From: Methanobacterium sp.
GTDB lineage: Archaea > Methanobacteriota > Methanobacteria > Methanobacteriales > Methanobacteriaceae
NCBI RefSeq assembly: GCF_038562635.1
Contig: NZ_JBCFBO010000001.1
Span: 2,086,643 to 2,150,642 of the forward strand
Direction of reading: 5' to 3'
DNA length: 64,000 nt
This document shows, in pieces, positions 36,217 through 45,553 of this stretch. The translations under genes and the position numbers were made by a program. The notes under the pieces are model-generated. The model was given only the letters and a program-made list of their open reading frames with translations. It had not been told where the DNA came from and ran no database searches. Each line of letters starts with the position of its first letter. Position 1 is the first letter of the stretch.

Positions 36217-38526
36217 TTATTTATTCTTATAATGCAGTGCAGCAATAGCAGCCTGCCCTAAAGATACAGAACCATCTCCGGCACATGTATTTTTATGTTG
36301 GATAAAATTATATCCATTTTCTGTAACAACATCTTTTATGGTTTTGCTTATGGTCTCATTGTAAAATACACCACCAGTTCCACCAATTATGTTTACACCC
36401 GTTTTATCTGCTACTTTTATGCCTAATTTTGCAAGGCCTTCAGCAACAGCCCTTTGTGCAGAACATGCAATATTTTTTACAGGTATTCCGTTCTCTTTAT
36501 TTTCTAAAACTGAAAGAAGTATTTTAGATGTGTTAAGTACATACATTCCGTTATGTTTTTTAATTTCAACAGGAATTTCACAGGTATCTGCACCATAATA
36601 AGCTACAGATTCAAGTTTCATAGCACATTCTCCTTCATATGTTCTTTCACCACAAATTCCCAGTGCAGAAGAGAGTGCATCAAGAATACGCCCTGTGCTT
36701 GTTGTTTTCTGGATATTGAAGCCGCGTTCAAGCTGCTTTAATATGAGGTCTATTTCCTTTTCGCCGTGCTTGAAGTAAGTAACATACTCGTTTTTCATGA
36801 GCTTTTTAAGTTCTTCATCATCATAAAACTCACGTAACATGGATATAACCATTCTTATAGGATATTTGGTAGTTAAATCTCCACCTGCCATGTTTTGAGG
36901 CATTAAACTTCCTAAACGATTGTAATTTTCGCCTGTAACATGCAGTATCTCACCACCCCATGCAGATCCGTCATCTCCATAACCTACACCGTCTGCAGCG
37001 ATACATATCAGTTCATCAATTCCATGGTCTACAAACAACGCCCCTGCATGCGCATGGTGGTGCTGGACGCCGAAAACATCACATTCAAACTTTTCACTCA
37101 GTTCATGTGCAAGTTTGGTTGTAAAAAACATTGGATGAAGGTCACATGCTACAGCATCTATTTTTTCAGCCCTTGTTATGTCTATCATGTAATCTATAGC
37201 TTCCTGAAGATATTTGTAAGTTTCATACTTGGTTGTATTGCCGATATGCTGTGATACGTAGCATTTTTTATCTTTAAGAAGAGCAAAAGTTACATCTAGT
37301 TCAGGTCCAAGTGCAAGAATGTTTATATCCTTAGCTATATTCGAGAAATCGTATGGTTCGGGCACATATCCTCTAGAACGCCTTATAAAAGCTAAATCTC
37401 CAGCTCTAAATCTAATAACCGAATCATCACACCTGTTAATTATTTTTCTATCATGGAGGAGGCAGTAATCTGCAATTTCTCCTATTTTATTTACAATTTC
37501 CTCATTATCTATGAGCATTGGTTCTCCAGGTATATTGGCCGATGTCATAATATAAGCTGGTTCACTGGTTTCCTGAAAGAGTAAATGTTGTAGTCCAGAA
37601 TAAGGAAGCATTACTCCAAGATTATGGAGTTGGGGAGCGACAGAAGGAGCTAAATAATAGTCATTGTTCTTGTTAAGCACAACTATGGGTCTCCTTCTTG
37701 ATATAATGGCTTTTTCTTCAAAATCTCTTACCTCTGCAAATGTCTTTATGGTTTCAATATCTGGTGACATGCATGCAAATGGTTGATTCATCCTTCCAAG
37801 CCGTTTTCTTAAAGTGACAACAGGATCATCATCGGTTGTCTTTGCAACAAGATGAGTTCCACCTATTCCTTTTATAGCGAGTATATTCCCTTCATCTATG
37901 AGTTTTGCAGCTTCTTTTATTGGATCTTCTATGTCTAAAATTTCATCTTTGTAGAGGAAAACAGAAGGCCCGCATGTGGGACAGCAGGTTGCCTCAGCGT
38001 GGTAACGGCGGTCCAGCGGATCTCTATATTCAACCATGCACTCATTACACAGGGGAAACTCATCCATGGATGTCCGCACGCGGTCATAAGGAATTGATTT
38101 TATAACTGTAAAGCGAGGTCCACAATCAGTACATGCGGTAAATGGATATTTATACCTGCTATTTCCTTGAGTAAGTGTTTCTTCCAGGCATTTATCACAT
38201 ATTGCAACATCTGGAGGAATTACAGAAGACCCTGAAAAGTTGGCAGAACTTTCAAGGATCATAAAATTATCAAATTCTGGCCTTTCATAAGAACTTAACC
38301 ATTCTATTTCTAAATAAGTTATTTTAGATATTGGAGGTTTATTCTGCTTTAAATTCTTTGCGAAATTTTTTATTTCTTCTTTTTTTCCTTCTAGGATAAT
38401 TTCTACACTGTTTCCAAGATTTCTAACATATCCATTAAGTTTCATTTTATCTGCTATTCTGTAAACTGTTGGCCTAAATCCAACGCCCTGAACGATCCCC
38501 TGAACTAAAATCCTGGCTTTTTCCAT
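36217..38526 (-). CDS. hypF: Carbamoyltransferase HypF
   Basis: 769 residues. Makes the thiocarboxamide on HypE that becomes the CN ligands of [NiFe] hydrogenase. Domains in order: N-terminal acylphosphatase (LVQGIVQGVGFRPTVYRIAD), two zinc fingers (CDKCLEE...CTDCGPRF; CNECMVEYRD...CCPTCGP), YrdC-like domain, and the Kae1-like carbamoyltransferase with VQHHHAHAG and AADGVGYGDDGSAWGGE. Fits the hydrogenase needs shown by frhADGB 16 kb away. Ends with GGTGGVFYNE and CAGDGSVSLGQAAIAA. Confidence 0.97.
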   Translation of the reverse strand: MEKARILVQGIVQGVGFRPTVYRIADKMKLNGYVRNLGNSVEIILEGKKEEIKNFAKNLKQNKPPISKITYLEIEWLSSYERPEFDNFMILESSANFSGSSVIPPDVAICDKCLEETLTQGNSRYKYPFTACTDCGPRFTVIKSIPYDRVRTSMDEFPLCNECMVEYRDPLDRRYHAEATCCPTCGPSVFLYKDEILDIEDPIKEAAKLIDEGNILAIKGIGGTHLVAKTTDDDPVVTLRKRLGRMNQPFACMSPDIETIKTFAEVRDFEEKAIISRRRPIVVLNKNNDYYLAPSVAPQLHNLGVMLPYSGLQHLLFQETSEPAYIMTSANIPGEPMLIDNEEIVNKIGEIADYCLLHDRKIINRCDDSVIRFRAGDLAFIRRSRGYVPEPYDFSNIAKDINILALGPELDVTFALLKDKKCYVSQHIGNTTKYETYKYLQEAIDYMIDITRAEKIDAVACDLHPMFFTTKLAHELSEKFECDVFGVQHHHAHAGALFVDHGIDELICIAADGVGYGDDGSAWGGEILHVTGENYNRLGSLMPQNMAGGDLTTKYPIRMVISMLREFYDDEELKKLMKNEYVTYFKHGEKEIDLILKQLERGFNIQKTTSTGRILDALSSALGICGERTYEGECAMKLESVAYYGADTCEIPVEIKKHNGMYVLNTSKILLSVLENKENGIPVKNIACSAQRAVAEGLAKLGIKVADKTGVNIIGGTGGVFYNETISKTIKDVVTENGYNFIQHKNTCAGDGSVSLGQAAIAALHYKNK

Positions 38527-38662
38527 TTTGTATTCCTCTAGAATATGTTTAACTGCATGAGCTACTATTTTAATCAGATTAAATAAAATAAGTTATACGT
38601 TTAATAAGATTAATTTATACTTCGATCTTTATATAGTGAAGTGGACAATATTTAGTGATACC

Positions 38663-39421
38663 ATGAAAGAAATACTTCAAAAACTCATAGATGGAAAAAT
38701 TTCACTTCAGGAAGCGGAAAAACAGCTTAAAACAATGCAAATCGAAGAAATAGGAGATTTTGCGAAGTTGGATACTGGTAGAGAGGCAAGAACGGGGATT
38801 CCTGAGGCAATTTTTGCAGAAAGTAAAGAAGATGAAGATCTTATAAAAATCATACTTAAAGGTGCAGATAACGGCAGGTTAATGGTAACGAAGCTTGAAA
38901 TGGAAAGATATGATTTAATAAAGCCTCAAATTAGCGTCCTTGAGGATAAAGGCTTTAAATTTGAATACAACAAACGGGCCAAGATTTTACTCATTAAAAA
39001 CCATGAAATCGAAAAAGAGGGCAAGATTGGAGTTATCACCGCTGGAACGTCTGATATTCCAGTTGCAGAGGAAGCGAGGATAACTGCTGAAGAAGTGGGT
39101 TGTGAAGTTTTAACGTCCTATGATGTGGGTGTTGCAGGAATTCACAGGCTTTTTGCACATATTAATGAAATGATTGGGGCAGAGGTCAAAGCACTCGTAG
39201 TGGTTGCAGGAATGGAAGGAGCATTGCCGTCTGTTGTTGCTGGACTAGTTGATGTGCCTGTTATCGGTGTTCCGACATCAGTGGGTTATGGTGTTGGTGA
39301 AGGAGGATTTACGGCTCTTTTTGCAATGCTCCAGTCATGTGCTCCTGGAATTGCAGTTGTAAATATTGATAATGGATTTGGCGCAGGGGTAGTCGCTGCT
39401 AAAATTGCAAAGCAGTCTTAA
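38663..39421 (+). CDS. larB: LarB-like nickel-pincer-nucleotide biosynthesis protein
   Basis: 252 residues, AIR-carboxylase-like. LarB carboxylates and hydrolyses nicotinic acid adenine dinucleotide in synthesis of the nickel-pincer cofactor. Key blocks are GKIGVITAGTSDIPVAEEA, YDVGVAGIHRLFAH, VVVAGMEGALPSVVAGLVDVPVIGVPTSVGYG (catalytic core) and CAPGIAVVNIDNGFGAG. ATG 38663 with AGTGAT SD matches the family start (MKEILQKLIDGKIS) better than GTG 38636. Divergent from hypF. No larC or larE is in the window. Confidence 0.9.
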   Translation: MKEILQKLIDGKISLQEAEKQLKTMQIEEIGDFAKLDTGREARTGIPEAIFAESKEDEDLIKIILKGADNGRLMVTKLEMERYDLIKPQISVLEDKGFKFEYNKRAKILLIKNHEIEKEGKIGVITAGTSDIPVAEEARITAEEVGCEVLTSYDVGVAGIHRLFAHINEMIGAEVKALVVVAGMEGALPSVVAGLVDVPVIGVPTSVGYGVGEGGFTALFAMLQSCAPGIAVVNIDNGFGAGVVAAKIAKQS

Positions 39422-39574
39422 AATTCTTTTATGAAGGTAGATATTTTACCATTTTTTGAAATTATACCATTAGAGTAGTTAGTATACAAAAGTACAGTAT
39501 GTATCTTTTTTGGCCGTACTTAATTTAAATATAAGTTAGTCTAAGTAGTACAGTATAATCAATTGAGTTCGAGG

Positions 39575-39629
39575 TTGAAGGAAAAACAAGTTTTTCCTGA
39601 ACCCCAAAAAATAGAAAATTTTTTGGAGG
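39575..39629 (+). repeat. Hairpin chain, copy B (overlaps an SD site)
   Basis: Two modules: TTGA then AGGAAAAAC/GTTTTTCCT (39579-39587 with 39590-39598) then GAA; and CCCCAAAAAA (39602-39611) pairing with TTTTTTGGAGG (39619-39629), leaving one bulged A. The GGAGG of the second stem is the SD of the 33-residue gene. Confidence 0.7.
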
Positions 39630-39637
39630 TGAAAACC

Positions 39638-39739
39638 ATGCTAGTAGAATTTGATTTACCACACTGGTGCTGCGGCCCTAAAGGATGCCAGCTAGAAATA
39701 GAATACGGCGAAATGATAGACGCAGAAGATGCACACTAG
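39638..39739 (+). CDS. 33-residue Cys-rich small protein
   Basis: A 33-codon frame with an excellent SD GGAGGTGA (39625-39632), five bases before the ATG. The product begins MLVEFDLPHWCCGPKGCQLE and ends acidic (EMIDAEDAH). Three Cys plus His in HWCCGPKGC could bind a metal. A TATA-like TTTAAATATAAG at 39525-39536 precedes it. It lies between larB and a nitroreductase gene. The SD strength, promoter and non-random composition support a real gene; function unknown. Confidence 0.6.
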   Translation: MLVEFDLPHWCCGPKGCQLEIEYGEMIDAEDAH

Positions 39740-39956
39740 ATAGGACAGAATAATAAATTTAGAATAATTTAAATTTAATCAACTCATTTTTCATTTTTAT
39801 CTTTTATACTCGAAAATTCATGTTCGAGTTTGGCTGCTGTTTTAATAGATGAAAACTTGACAAAATTTAAGAAATAAAAACAATAAAATAATACTGAAAA
39901 TGAATTTTTAATGTTTATCCTACTAAATTGTTTTAATATTAGCTAAAGGTGATTTT

Positions 39957-40475
39957 ATGGATGTTTTTGAAGCTGTAAGTAAAAGGCGTAGTATTAGAAA
40001 GTATAAAGACACTGAAGTTGAAGACGAAAAACTTCAGGATATTCTTGAAGTAGCTAGAATTTCTCCATCCGCTTCTAACCGCCAGGAATGGAAATTTATA
40101 GTTGTTAAAAATCAAGAAACAAGAGAAAAACTTGTAGAAGCCGCACACGGCCAGCAGTTTGTTGCTGAAGCTCCAGTTACAATTGTAGCATGTTCAACAG
40201 AATCAGAAAGGGTAATGCCCTGTGGACAGCATGCTTATACTGTAGACCTTTCAATTGCAGTATCATTTATGATTCTGGAAGCTACCGAACTTGGTCTTGG
40301 AACATGCTGGCTTGGAGCATTTGATGAAGAAAAAGTCAGGAATATTTTAGAGATCCCTGAAAGAATAAGGGTTCCTGCAATGTTTACTATAGGGTATGCA
40401 GATGAAAGTCCTCATTCAAGGCCGAGAAAACATCTGGATGAGATTGTAAGCAGTGAAAAATACGTCACTCCTTAA
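39957..40475 (+). CDS. Nitroreductase-family FMN protein
   Basis: 172 residues. N-terminal FMN phosphate motif SKRRSIRKYKD, then ARISPSASNRQEWKFIVV, and LGTCWLGAFDEEKVRNIL with IPAMFTIGYADE-type RVPAMFTIGYAD. A dimeric NAD(P)H- or F420-linked flavoprotein by family; substrate unknown. SD AAAGGTGATTT precedes the ATG. Confidence 0.9.
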   Translation: MDVFEAVSKRRSIRKYKDTEVEDEKLQDILEVARISPSASNRQEWKFIVVKNQETREKLVEAAHGQQFVAEAPVTIVACSTESERVMPCGQHAYTVDLSIAVSFMILEATELGLGTCWLGAFDEEKVRNILEIPERIRVPAMFTIGYADESPHSRPRKHLDEIVSSEKYVTP

Positions 40476-40692
40476 AATCTTTCATTTTTAAATTTATTTT
40501 TTGTATTTAAAAATTATATATGGAACTATTTTTGAAAATTCGCTATTTGTGATGTTAATCCACATAAAAAATTGTTTTTCTTAATTATAAATTAATTCCA
40601 TTAAAATACCTTAACCTTTTATTCCCGAAGAGATAATAATTTTATTGCAGTAATATATTATTTGTAAATATTATGTTTAGTAGGGGAATGGC

Positions 40693-42237
40693 ATGCGAAA
40701 GGTAGTAAAAGGTAGTTTTCTTAATTTATTTGGCAATGTTCTATTTAGAATAGGTGGCTATCTTTATAGGGTATTAATACAGTATTTATTAGGCGTTACA
40801 GGCTATGGTATTGTAAGTCTTGTCCTTCCTCTGCAAAATGTTTTGATATTAGTTGCTGCTGCAGGTATTCCTCCTGCTGTGGCAAAATACGTGGCTGAAT
40901 ATCACGCTAAAAATGATACTTATATGGTTAAACAGGTTATCAAAACTTCTGCAAAAATCATGGTTGTAATGAGCATTACTGCTACTTTACTTATTTTTTT
41001 CCTTGCAGAGCCATTAGCTCCATTTTTGCACTGGCAACCTAGTATTATAATTCTTTTCCAGATAATCGGATTTATAACACCTTTCAGCATAATTTTGGGA
41101 TTGGTAAGGGGTGTATTTCAGGGTTATCAGGATATGGCTAATCTTCTTTTAACCAGGGCGTTTGAACAGATTTTCACGATAATATTGACTGTAAGTTTAA
41201 TCTTGTTGGGTTTTTATGTGTTAGGGGCTGTTATTGGTACTATAATAGGATTTGCTATAGCTGCGGTTCTTTCGCTGCTACTTTTTAGGCAAAAAATATG
41301 GAAAAACCTCAAGGATGCAAAAAAAAGTTTAGGGCATATTAATGAATATGGGCTGGCTAAAAAGCTTTTGATATTTTCATTACCTGTTACTGTAGTTGGA
41401 TTGGCTGAACTGGCATTATTTGATACTGGGACTTATATTATCAACATATTTTTGAATGAAACCTATGTTGGTTATTACAATATTGTCAGCCCTGTTTCGA
41501 GAATTCCACTTATAATTTCTTCATCCATTGCAGTGGCTATACTTCCTGCAGCTTCAGAAGCTTTAAGCCTTAAAAATAACCATATAATTCAAAAATACGT
41601 AATATATTCTTACAGGTACCTGATTCTGGTTCTTCTTCCTCTCTGTGCACTTGTTATGCTTTTTTCTCAGCCGATACTTGCAATTATATTTCCAAGGGCT
41701 CCGCTCGCTTATCTTGTTGCAGGAAATGCACTCACTATTTTAATAGCTGCAATGGCATTTTTTTCTATTTATATAGTGTCATCAAGTATTTCCCAGGGAT
41801 TGGGAAAACCCTATCTGCCGATGTATTTTTTAATTTTTGGAAGTATTGTAAACCTGATTTTAACATGGCTGCTTGTCCCTTTATATGATTTAACTGGTGC
41901 AGCAGCAGCTACAGCAGTAGCCACATTTATAATCATGATGTTTTCAGTATGGAAAGTTCTTGAGATAAGTAATACTCAACTGCCCTACATCAATCTGGTT
42001 AAAATAGTATTTGCATCAGTTTTAATGGGTATAATAATTGGATTAATTCCTAAAACAGTTATAGGGCTATTAGTGGCGCTTTTAGTCTTTTCATTTATCT
42101 ACTTATCTATTCTGGCATTTATAGGCGCTTTAGAAAAAAGAGATTTAAACCTTTTAAATAAAATTGGGCGCAGGCTAGGCCCATTATCTGGAACAGTTAT
42201 GAAAATGAATAGATTTCTGGAAAGATTTGTTAAATAG
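40693..42237 (+). CDS. Flippase of the MOP/MATE superfamily (polysaccharide export type)
   Basis: 514 residues with about 14 membrane helices. It opens with VVKGSFLNLFGNVLFRIGGYLYRVLIQYLLG and has GYGIVSLVLPLQNVLILVAAAG, typical of Wzx/MurJ-like lipid-linked oligosaccharide flippases. It could move undecaprenyl- or other lipid-linked pseudomurein or glycan precursors; the recycling phosphatase UppP is also in the window. Specific substrate is inferred only. Confidence 0.85.
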   Translation: MRKVVKGSFLNLFGNVLFRIGGYLYRVLIQYLLGVTGYGIVSLVLPLQNVLILVAAAGIPPAVAKYVAEYHAKNDTYMVKQVIKTSAKIMVVMSITATLLIFFLAEPLAPFLHWQPSIIILFQIIGFITPFSIILGLVRGVFQGYQDMANLLLTRAFEQIFTIILTVSLILLGFYVLGAVIGTIIGFAIAAVLSLLLFRQKIWKNLKDAKKSLGHINEYGLAKKLLIFSLPVTVVGLAELALFDTGTYIINIFLNETYVGYYNIVSPVSRIPLIISSSIAVAILPAASEALSLKNNHIIQKYVIYSYRYLILVLLPLCALVMLFSQPILAIIFPRAPLAYLVAGNALTILIAAMAFFSIYIVSSSISQGLGKPYLPMYFLIFGSIVNLILTWLLVPLYDLTGAAAATAVATFIIMMFSVWKVLEISNTQLPYINLVKIVFASVLMGIIIGLIPKTVIGLLVALLVFSFIYLSILAFIGALEKRDLNLLNKIGRRLGPLSGTVMKMNRFLERFVK

Positions 42238-42248
42238 GACTGAATTTT

Positions 42249-42950
42249 TTATTTTTTCCCATATGGACAAACATAAATGCATAATCCGCAGACAGCCCAA
42301 TTAGCATCTTCATCTGCGTTATAAAGATATTCCTCACATTTTCTGGCATCATACCTTTCTTCTCGAGGCTCATTTTCTCTAAATGCTTCTCCTGTAAAAG
42401 CAGACACTGGACATATCTCCACGCATTCGTTGCATTCCCCACATTTTACTTCCATGGGTTCTCCAGTTATAGTAAGGGGCGCATCTGTGAGCACAGTTGC
42501 CCAGCGGACTCTGGGACCTGCTTCTGGAGTTACGAGCAAACAACTTTTGCCAATCCAGCCGAGCCCTGCTAGATTTGCAGCTAATTTATGTGAAAAGACA
42601 GCACATATTCTTTTATCGTCAAAGCGTTCTGATGCAGGTACTGGAAGTGCTTTGTGTCCTTCCTGCTGTATAATACTCCCTAATTTTGATGTTAAAAGGT
42701 CAAGACGCAGATTTGTGATGTCATAAGCGTGGCGGTAATTAACTGCCACAGCACGGTTATCTCGATTAGGTAGTTCATCAACAATGGTTTGAGGCAGTCT
42801 AATACCTATAGAAATTGCTTTAGGATATTGGGCGCATATTTCGCCGCCTTGATCTGCAACTGCTTCTTTTGCACGTGACAGGTCTGCAACACCAAAGAAA
42901 TCAGCACCTTCATGTTCTGCTGTAATTCTAATTTTATAATCAAGCTGCAT
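42249..42950 (-). CDS. QueG-like 4Fe-4S double-cluster protein A
   Basis: 233 residues resembling epoxyqueuosine-reductase-type proteins: EHEGADFFGVADLSRAKEAV, ISIGIRLPQTIVDELPNRDN, LAANLAGLGWIGKSCLLVTP, RWATVLTDAPL, then two clusters CGECNECVEICPVSAF and CGLCIYVCPYGKK. Lacks the HEAT-repeat tail and full length of true QueG, so the substrate is uncertain. It ends 11 bp past the flippase stop in convergent orientation. Confidence 0.8.
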   Translation of the reverse strand: MQLDYKIRITAEHEGADFFGVADLSRAKEAVADQGGEICAQYPKAISIGIRLPQTIVDELPNRDNRAVAVNYRHAYDITNLRLDLLTSKLGSIIQQEGHKALPVPASERFDDKRICAVFSHKLAANLAGLGWIGKSCLLVTPEAGPRVRWATVLTDAPLTITGEPMEVKCGECNECVEICPVSAFTGEAFRENEPREERYDARKCEEYLYNADEDANWAVCGLCIYVCPYGKK

Positions 42951-42962
42951 AGTTTTCCCTCG

Positions 42963-43427
42963 TTATTTATTGGACTGCTCCAAAATTATATGTTTTGGAA
43001 AGAATTTGTAGCGGCTGTAAAATACAAGCGTATTTTCATTACCTGCTGCAACCATGATTCTTTTAGTTTCTACGCCGTTTTGATCCATCCAGTCAAGCGA
43101 ACGTTTCATAAGAGCATCTCCAATACCTGAAGATCTGTATTTTTTGTCTAAATATAGTGAATCAACTTCCCCTATTTTTTCATCTGAAATGGAACTTATA
43201 CAGTATCCAATATACTGTTCAGTCGCTTCATTGTAGGCAGCATCTATTCTTAAAATCCCTTTTTCAGATTTCTCTAGTAAATCTTCTCTTCTTTCTTGAA
43301 ATGTAAACTCAGCGTACCTTTCTGGAAAATAGGGGGATAGATCTCTGTGATGATCCCTTAATTTTTCCCATAAAGCTTTGATCAAATCTATGCGGTCTTC
43401 GTCGAGTTCCATATAACTTATATCCAT
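42963..43427 (-). CDS. GNAT acetyltransferase
   Basis: 154 residues. Motif A is KYRSSGIGDALMKRSLDWMD with VDSLYLDKKYR before it; the C-terminus FYSRYKFFPKHIILEQ is typical. It lies 12 bp upstream of the QueG-like gene in the same direction, so they are likely cotranscribed. Substrate unknown. Confidence 0.8.
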   Translation of the reverse strand: MDISYMELDEDRIDLIKALWEKLRDHHRDLSPYFPERYAEFTFQERREDLLEKSEKGILRIDAAYNEATEQYIGYCISSISDEKIGEVDSLYLDKKYRSSGIGDALMKRSLDWMDQNGVETKRIMVAAGNENTLVFYSRYKFFPKHIILEQSNK

Positions 43428-43540
43428 ATTATACCTCTTACAAGTTTAATGTAGAAAATGTATAATTTGTAGTATTAATCCAGATAGTTAGTGTATTGTG
43501 CACTAATTTAAGTTACGTTCACTTATTTAATTTTAGAAAC

Positions 43541-44263
43541 TTAAATTCCTAAATAATGGGGACATACAGTCCTGCAAAGGTTGCATTTCTTTAAATTAAA
43601 TCCCCGTTCTGTTATGAAATTTGACAGTTCTCTGCACAACTTTTGATCTACAGTTGTTCTGTCCAGCGCTTTTTGAGGACATGAATCTATACAAAGGCTA
43701 CATTTCTCTCGACAACCTTCATAATTAGCAATAGGATCACTTTCAAGCTGAATATCTACTAAAATTGCTCCAATTTGTATCATATTGCCGTATTTTTCAT
43801 TTATAAGCAGGGTATTTTTACCCATGACTCCTAACCCTGCAAAATATCCTGCATGTCGCAGTGATAAAATACCCCTTGCATATTGTTTATCAGCTTCCCA
43901 GTATTCGGAAGGATCATCAGAAGGGATATGGACAGCATTTATCCCTAAATCTTCTAAAACCAGACAAAATCCTAAGCCTAAATTATCAACAAGTTGAATA
44001 ATTACATTATTGGCATGTGTATATGGGATGCAGTTTTCAGCATATATAGATCCATGGGGGACCCTTTTTGCAAAGACTATCACTGATTTACAATCAGGAT
44101 ATATGTCTAAAGGGTGGTGACCTTTAGGGGCATTATTAAACTTATCGGGGCTTGTTATTCCGCAAAGATCTGCCCCAATATCCTTTGCTATCTCTTTAAT
44201 TTTCATTGATTTATCTGAAATTTCCATGTTTTTGTCAAATTTTCCTTTTACTGTATTTGACAT
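43541..44263 (-). CDS. QueG-like 4Fe-4S double-cluster protein B
   Basis: 240 residues, related to protein A at 42249. It has CGITSPDKFNNAPKGHHPLD, SVIVFAKRVPHGSIYAENC, GYFAGLGVMGKNTLLINEKYG, and clusters CSLCIDSCPQKAL and CNLCRTVCPHYLGI. Starts 12 bp after the ArgD-like gene. This subgroup is common in anaerobes and corrinoid-activation contexts; actual activity unknown. An internal ATG at residue 20 is an alternative start. Confidence 0.8.
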   Translation of the reverse strand: MSNTVKGKFDKNMEISDKSMKIKEIAKDIGADLCGITSPDKFNNAPKGHHPLDIYPDCKSVIVFAKRVPHGSIYAENCIPYTHANNVIIQLVDNLGLGFCLVLEDLGINAVHIPSDDPSEYWEADKQYARGILSLRHAGYFAGLGVMGKNTLLINEKYGNMIQIGAILVDIQLESDPIANYEGCREKCSLCIDSCPQKALDRTTVDQKLCRELSNFITERGFNLKKCNLCRTVCPHYLGI

Positions 44264-44275
44264 TTTTGCACCAAT

Positions 44276-45478
44276 TCAATTAAATTGTTTATATTCATTT
44301 AAAGAGTTTTCAAATATTTTTAGCCCTTCTTCCACCTCTTCTTTTGTTATAGTTAAAGCTGGAAATATTCGGACTATGTTTCCATGTGTGACATTTAATA
44401 TAAGTCCTTTATCAAGACATTTTGAATTTAGGGAAGATGTAACATTCTCATCTAATATTTCTATGGCAATTAATAATCCTTTCCCTCGCACATCTTTTAT
44501 TATATCTGGATGTTCTTTTTGCATTTCATTCAGTTTTTTAAATGTGAATTTACTTATGTCATCAACGTTTTCCCAGATTTTGTTGTCAAGCATGTACTTG
44601 ATGACGGAATATGCAACTGCACAGCCAAGCGGGTTTCCGCAGTATGTTCCACCATGGTCCCCTATGTTAAGTTTATCGTGTACTTCTTCTGTAACTGCAA
44701 ATGCTCCAAAAGGGAACCCTCCAGCGATACCTTTTGCCATGGTCAGGATATCAATCTTAACATCATCTGAGGCAAACAAAGATCCTGTCCTGTAAAATCC
44801 TGTCTGAATTTCATCTGCTATTAAAAGGACATTATTTCTTGTGCATAAATCCGATAATTTTTTAAGATAGTCTGGATCTGGAACATTAACCCCACCTTCA
44901 CCCTGTATAGGTTCAACTATTACTGCAGCGACATCATTGTCTATAACTTTTTCAATAGCAGGGATATCGTTGTACGGGACAAAAATGTGGTTTGGAATCA
45001 GCGGATTAAACCTTCCCCTGTGGCTGTCCTGTCCTGTTGCGGATACTGTACTTATGGTCCGCCCGTGAAAGCTGTTTACTGTAGATATAATATTTAATTT
45101 TCCAGTTGCTTTCCTTGCAAGCTTAATTGCAGCATCATTTGCTTCTGCTCCGCTGTTTGCAAAAAATATGCGGGTCAAATTTCCAGGTAAGATCTCATGC
45201 ATTAATGATACAAGTTTAGACCTTGCTGGTGAGTATGTTGCTCCTGAATTTGGGTTTTGTATAATTTTCTGCCCCTGCTCTAGAAGGGTGTCTATAATAA
45301 CAGGATTTGCATGCCCTATACTTGTTACTCCCCATCCTGCAGTGAGATCTATATATTTTTTACCTTCTTCATCGTAAGCGTACACTCCTTTACCATTTTC
45401 TATTGATATTTTTGTTTTATTTGCAAAAGAAGCGTAATGAGTGTCTTCAATTTGAAATGTATCTAAAATTTTATCCAT
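44276..45478 (-). CDS. argD: Acetylornithine/class-III aminotransferase
   Basis: 400 residues, PLP-dependent fold type I class III. GKKYIDLTAGWGVTSIGHAN, FFANSGAEANDAAIKLARKA, VEPIQGEGGVNVPD, LLIADEIQTGFYRTGSLFA and the PLP lysine in TMAKGIAGGFPFGAF. Closest in pattern to acetylornithine transaminase (arginine and lysine synthesis), though ornithine or GABA aminotransferase activity cannot be excluded. Minus-strand operon with the QueG-like gene. Confidence 0.8.
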   Translation of the reverse strand: MDKILDTFQIEDTHYASFANKTKISIENGKGVYAYDEEGKKYIDLTAGWGVTSIGHANPVIIDTLLEQGQKIIQNPNSGATYSPARSKLVSLMHEILPGNLTRIFFANSGAEANDAAIKLARKATGKLNIISTVNSFHGRTISTVSATGQDSHRGRFNPLIPNHIFVPYNDIPAIEKVIDNDVAAVIVEPIQGEGGVNVPDPDYLKKLSDLCTRNNVLLIADEIQTGFYRTGSLFASDDVKIDILTMAKGIAGGFPFGAFAVTEEVHDKLNIGDHGGTYCGNPLGCAVAYSVIKYMLDNKIWENVDDISKFTFKKLNEMQKEHPDIIKDVRGKGLLIAIEILDENVTSSLNSKCLDKGLILNVTHGNIVRIFPALTITKEEVEEGLKIFENSLNEYKQFN

Positions 45479-45553
45479 AATAAGTCCTCAAGGCTTTTTT
45501 TAATCAATATGTATTTATAAAAAAGTTATGTTATTGATTTGGTTTGTCAGCTT

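Noticed and set aside
36217..38526. Short plus-strand frames inside hypF
   Set aside because: All are antisense shadows of a fully conserved 769-codon gene.
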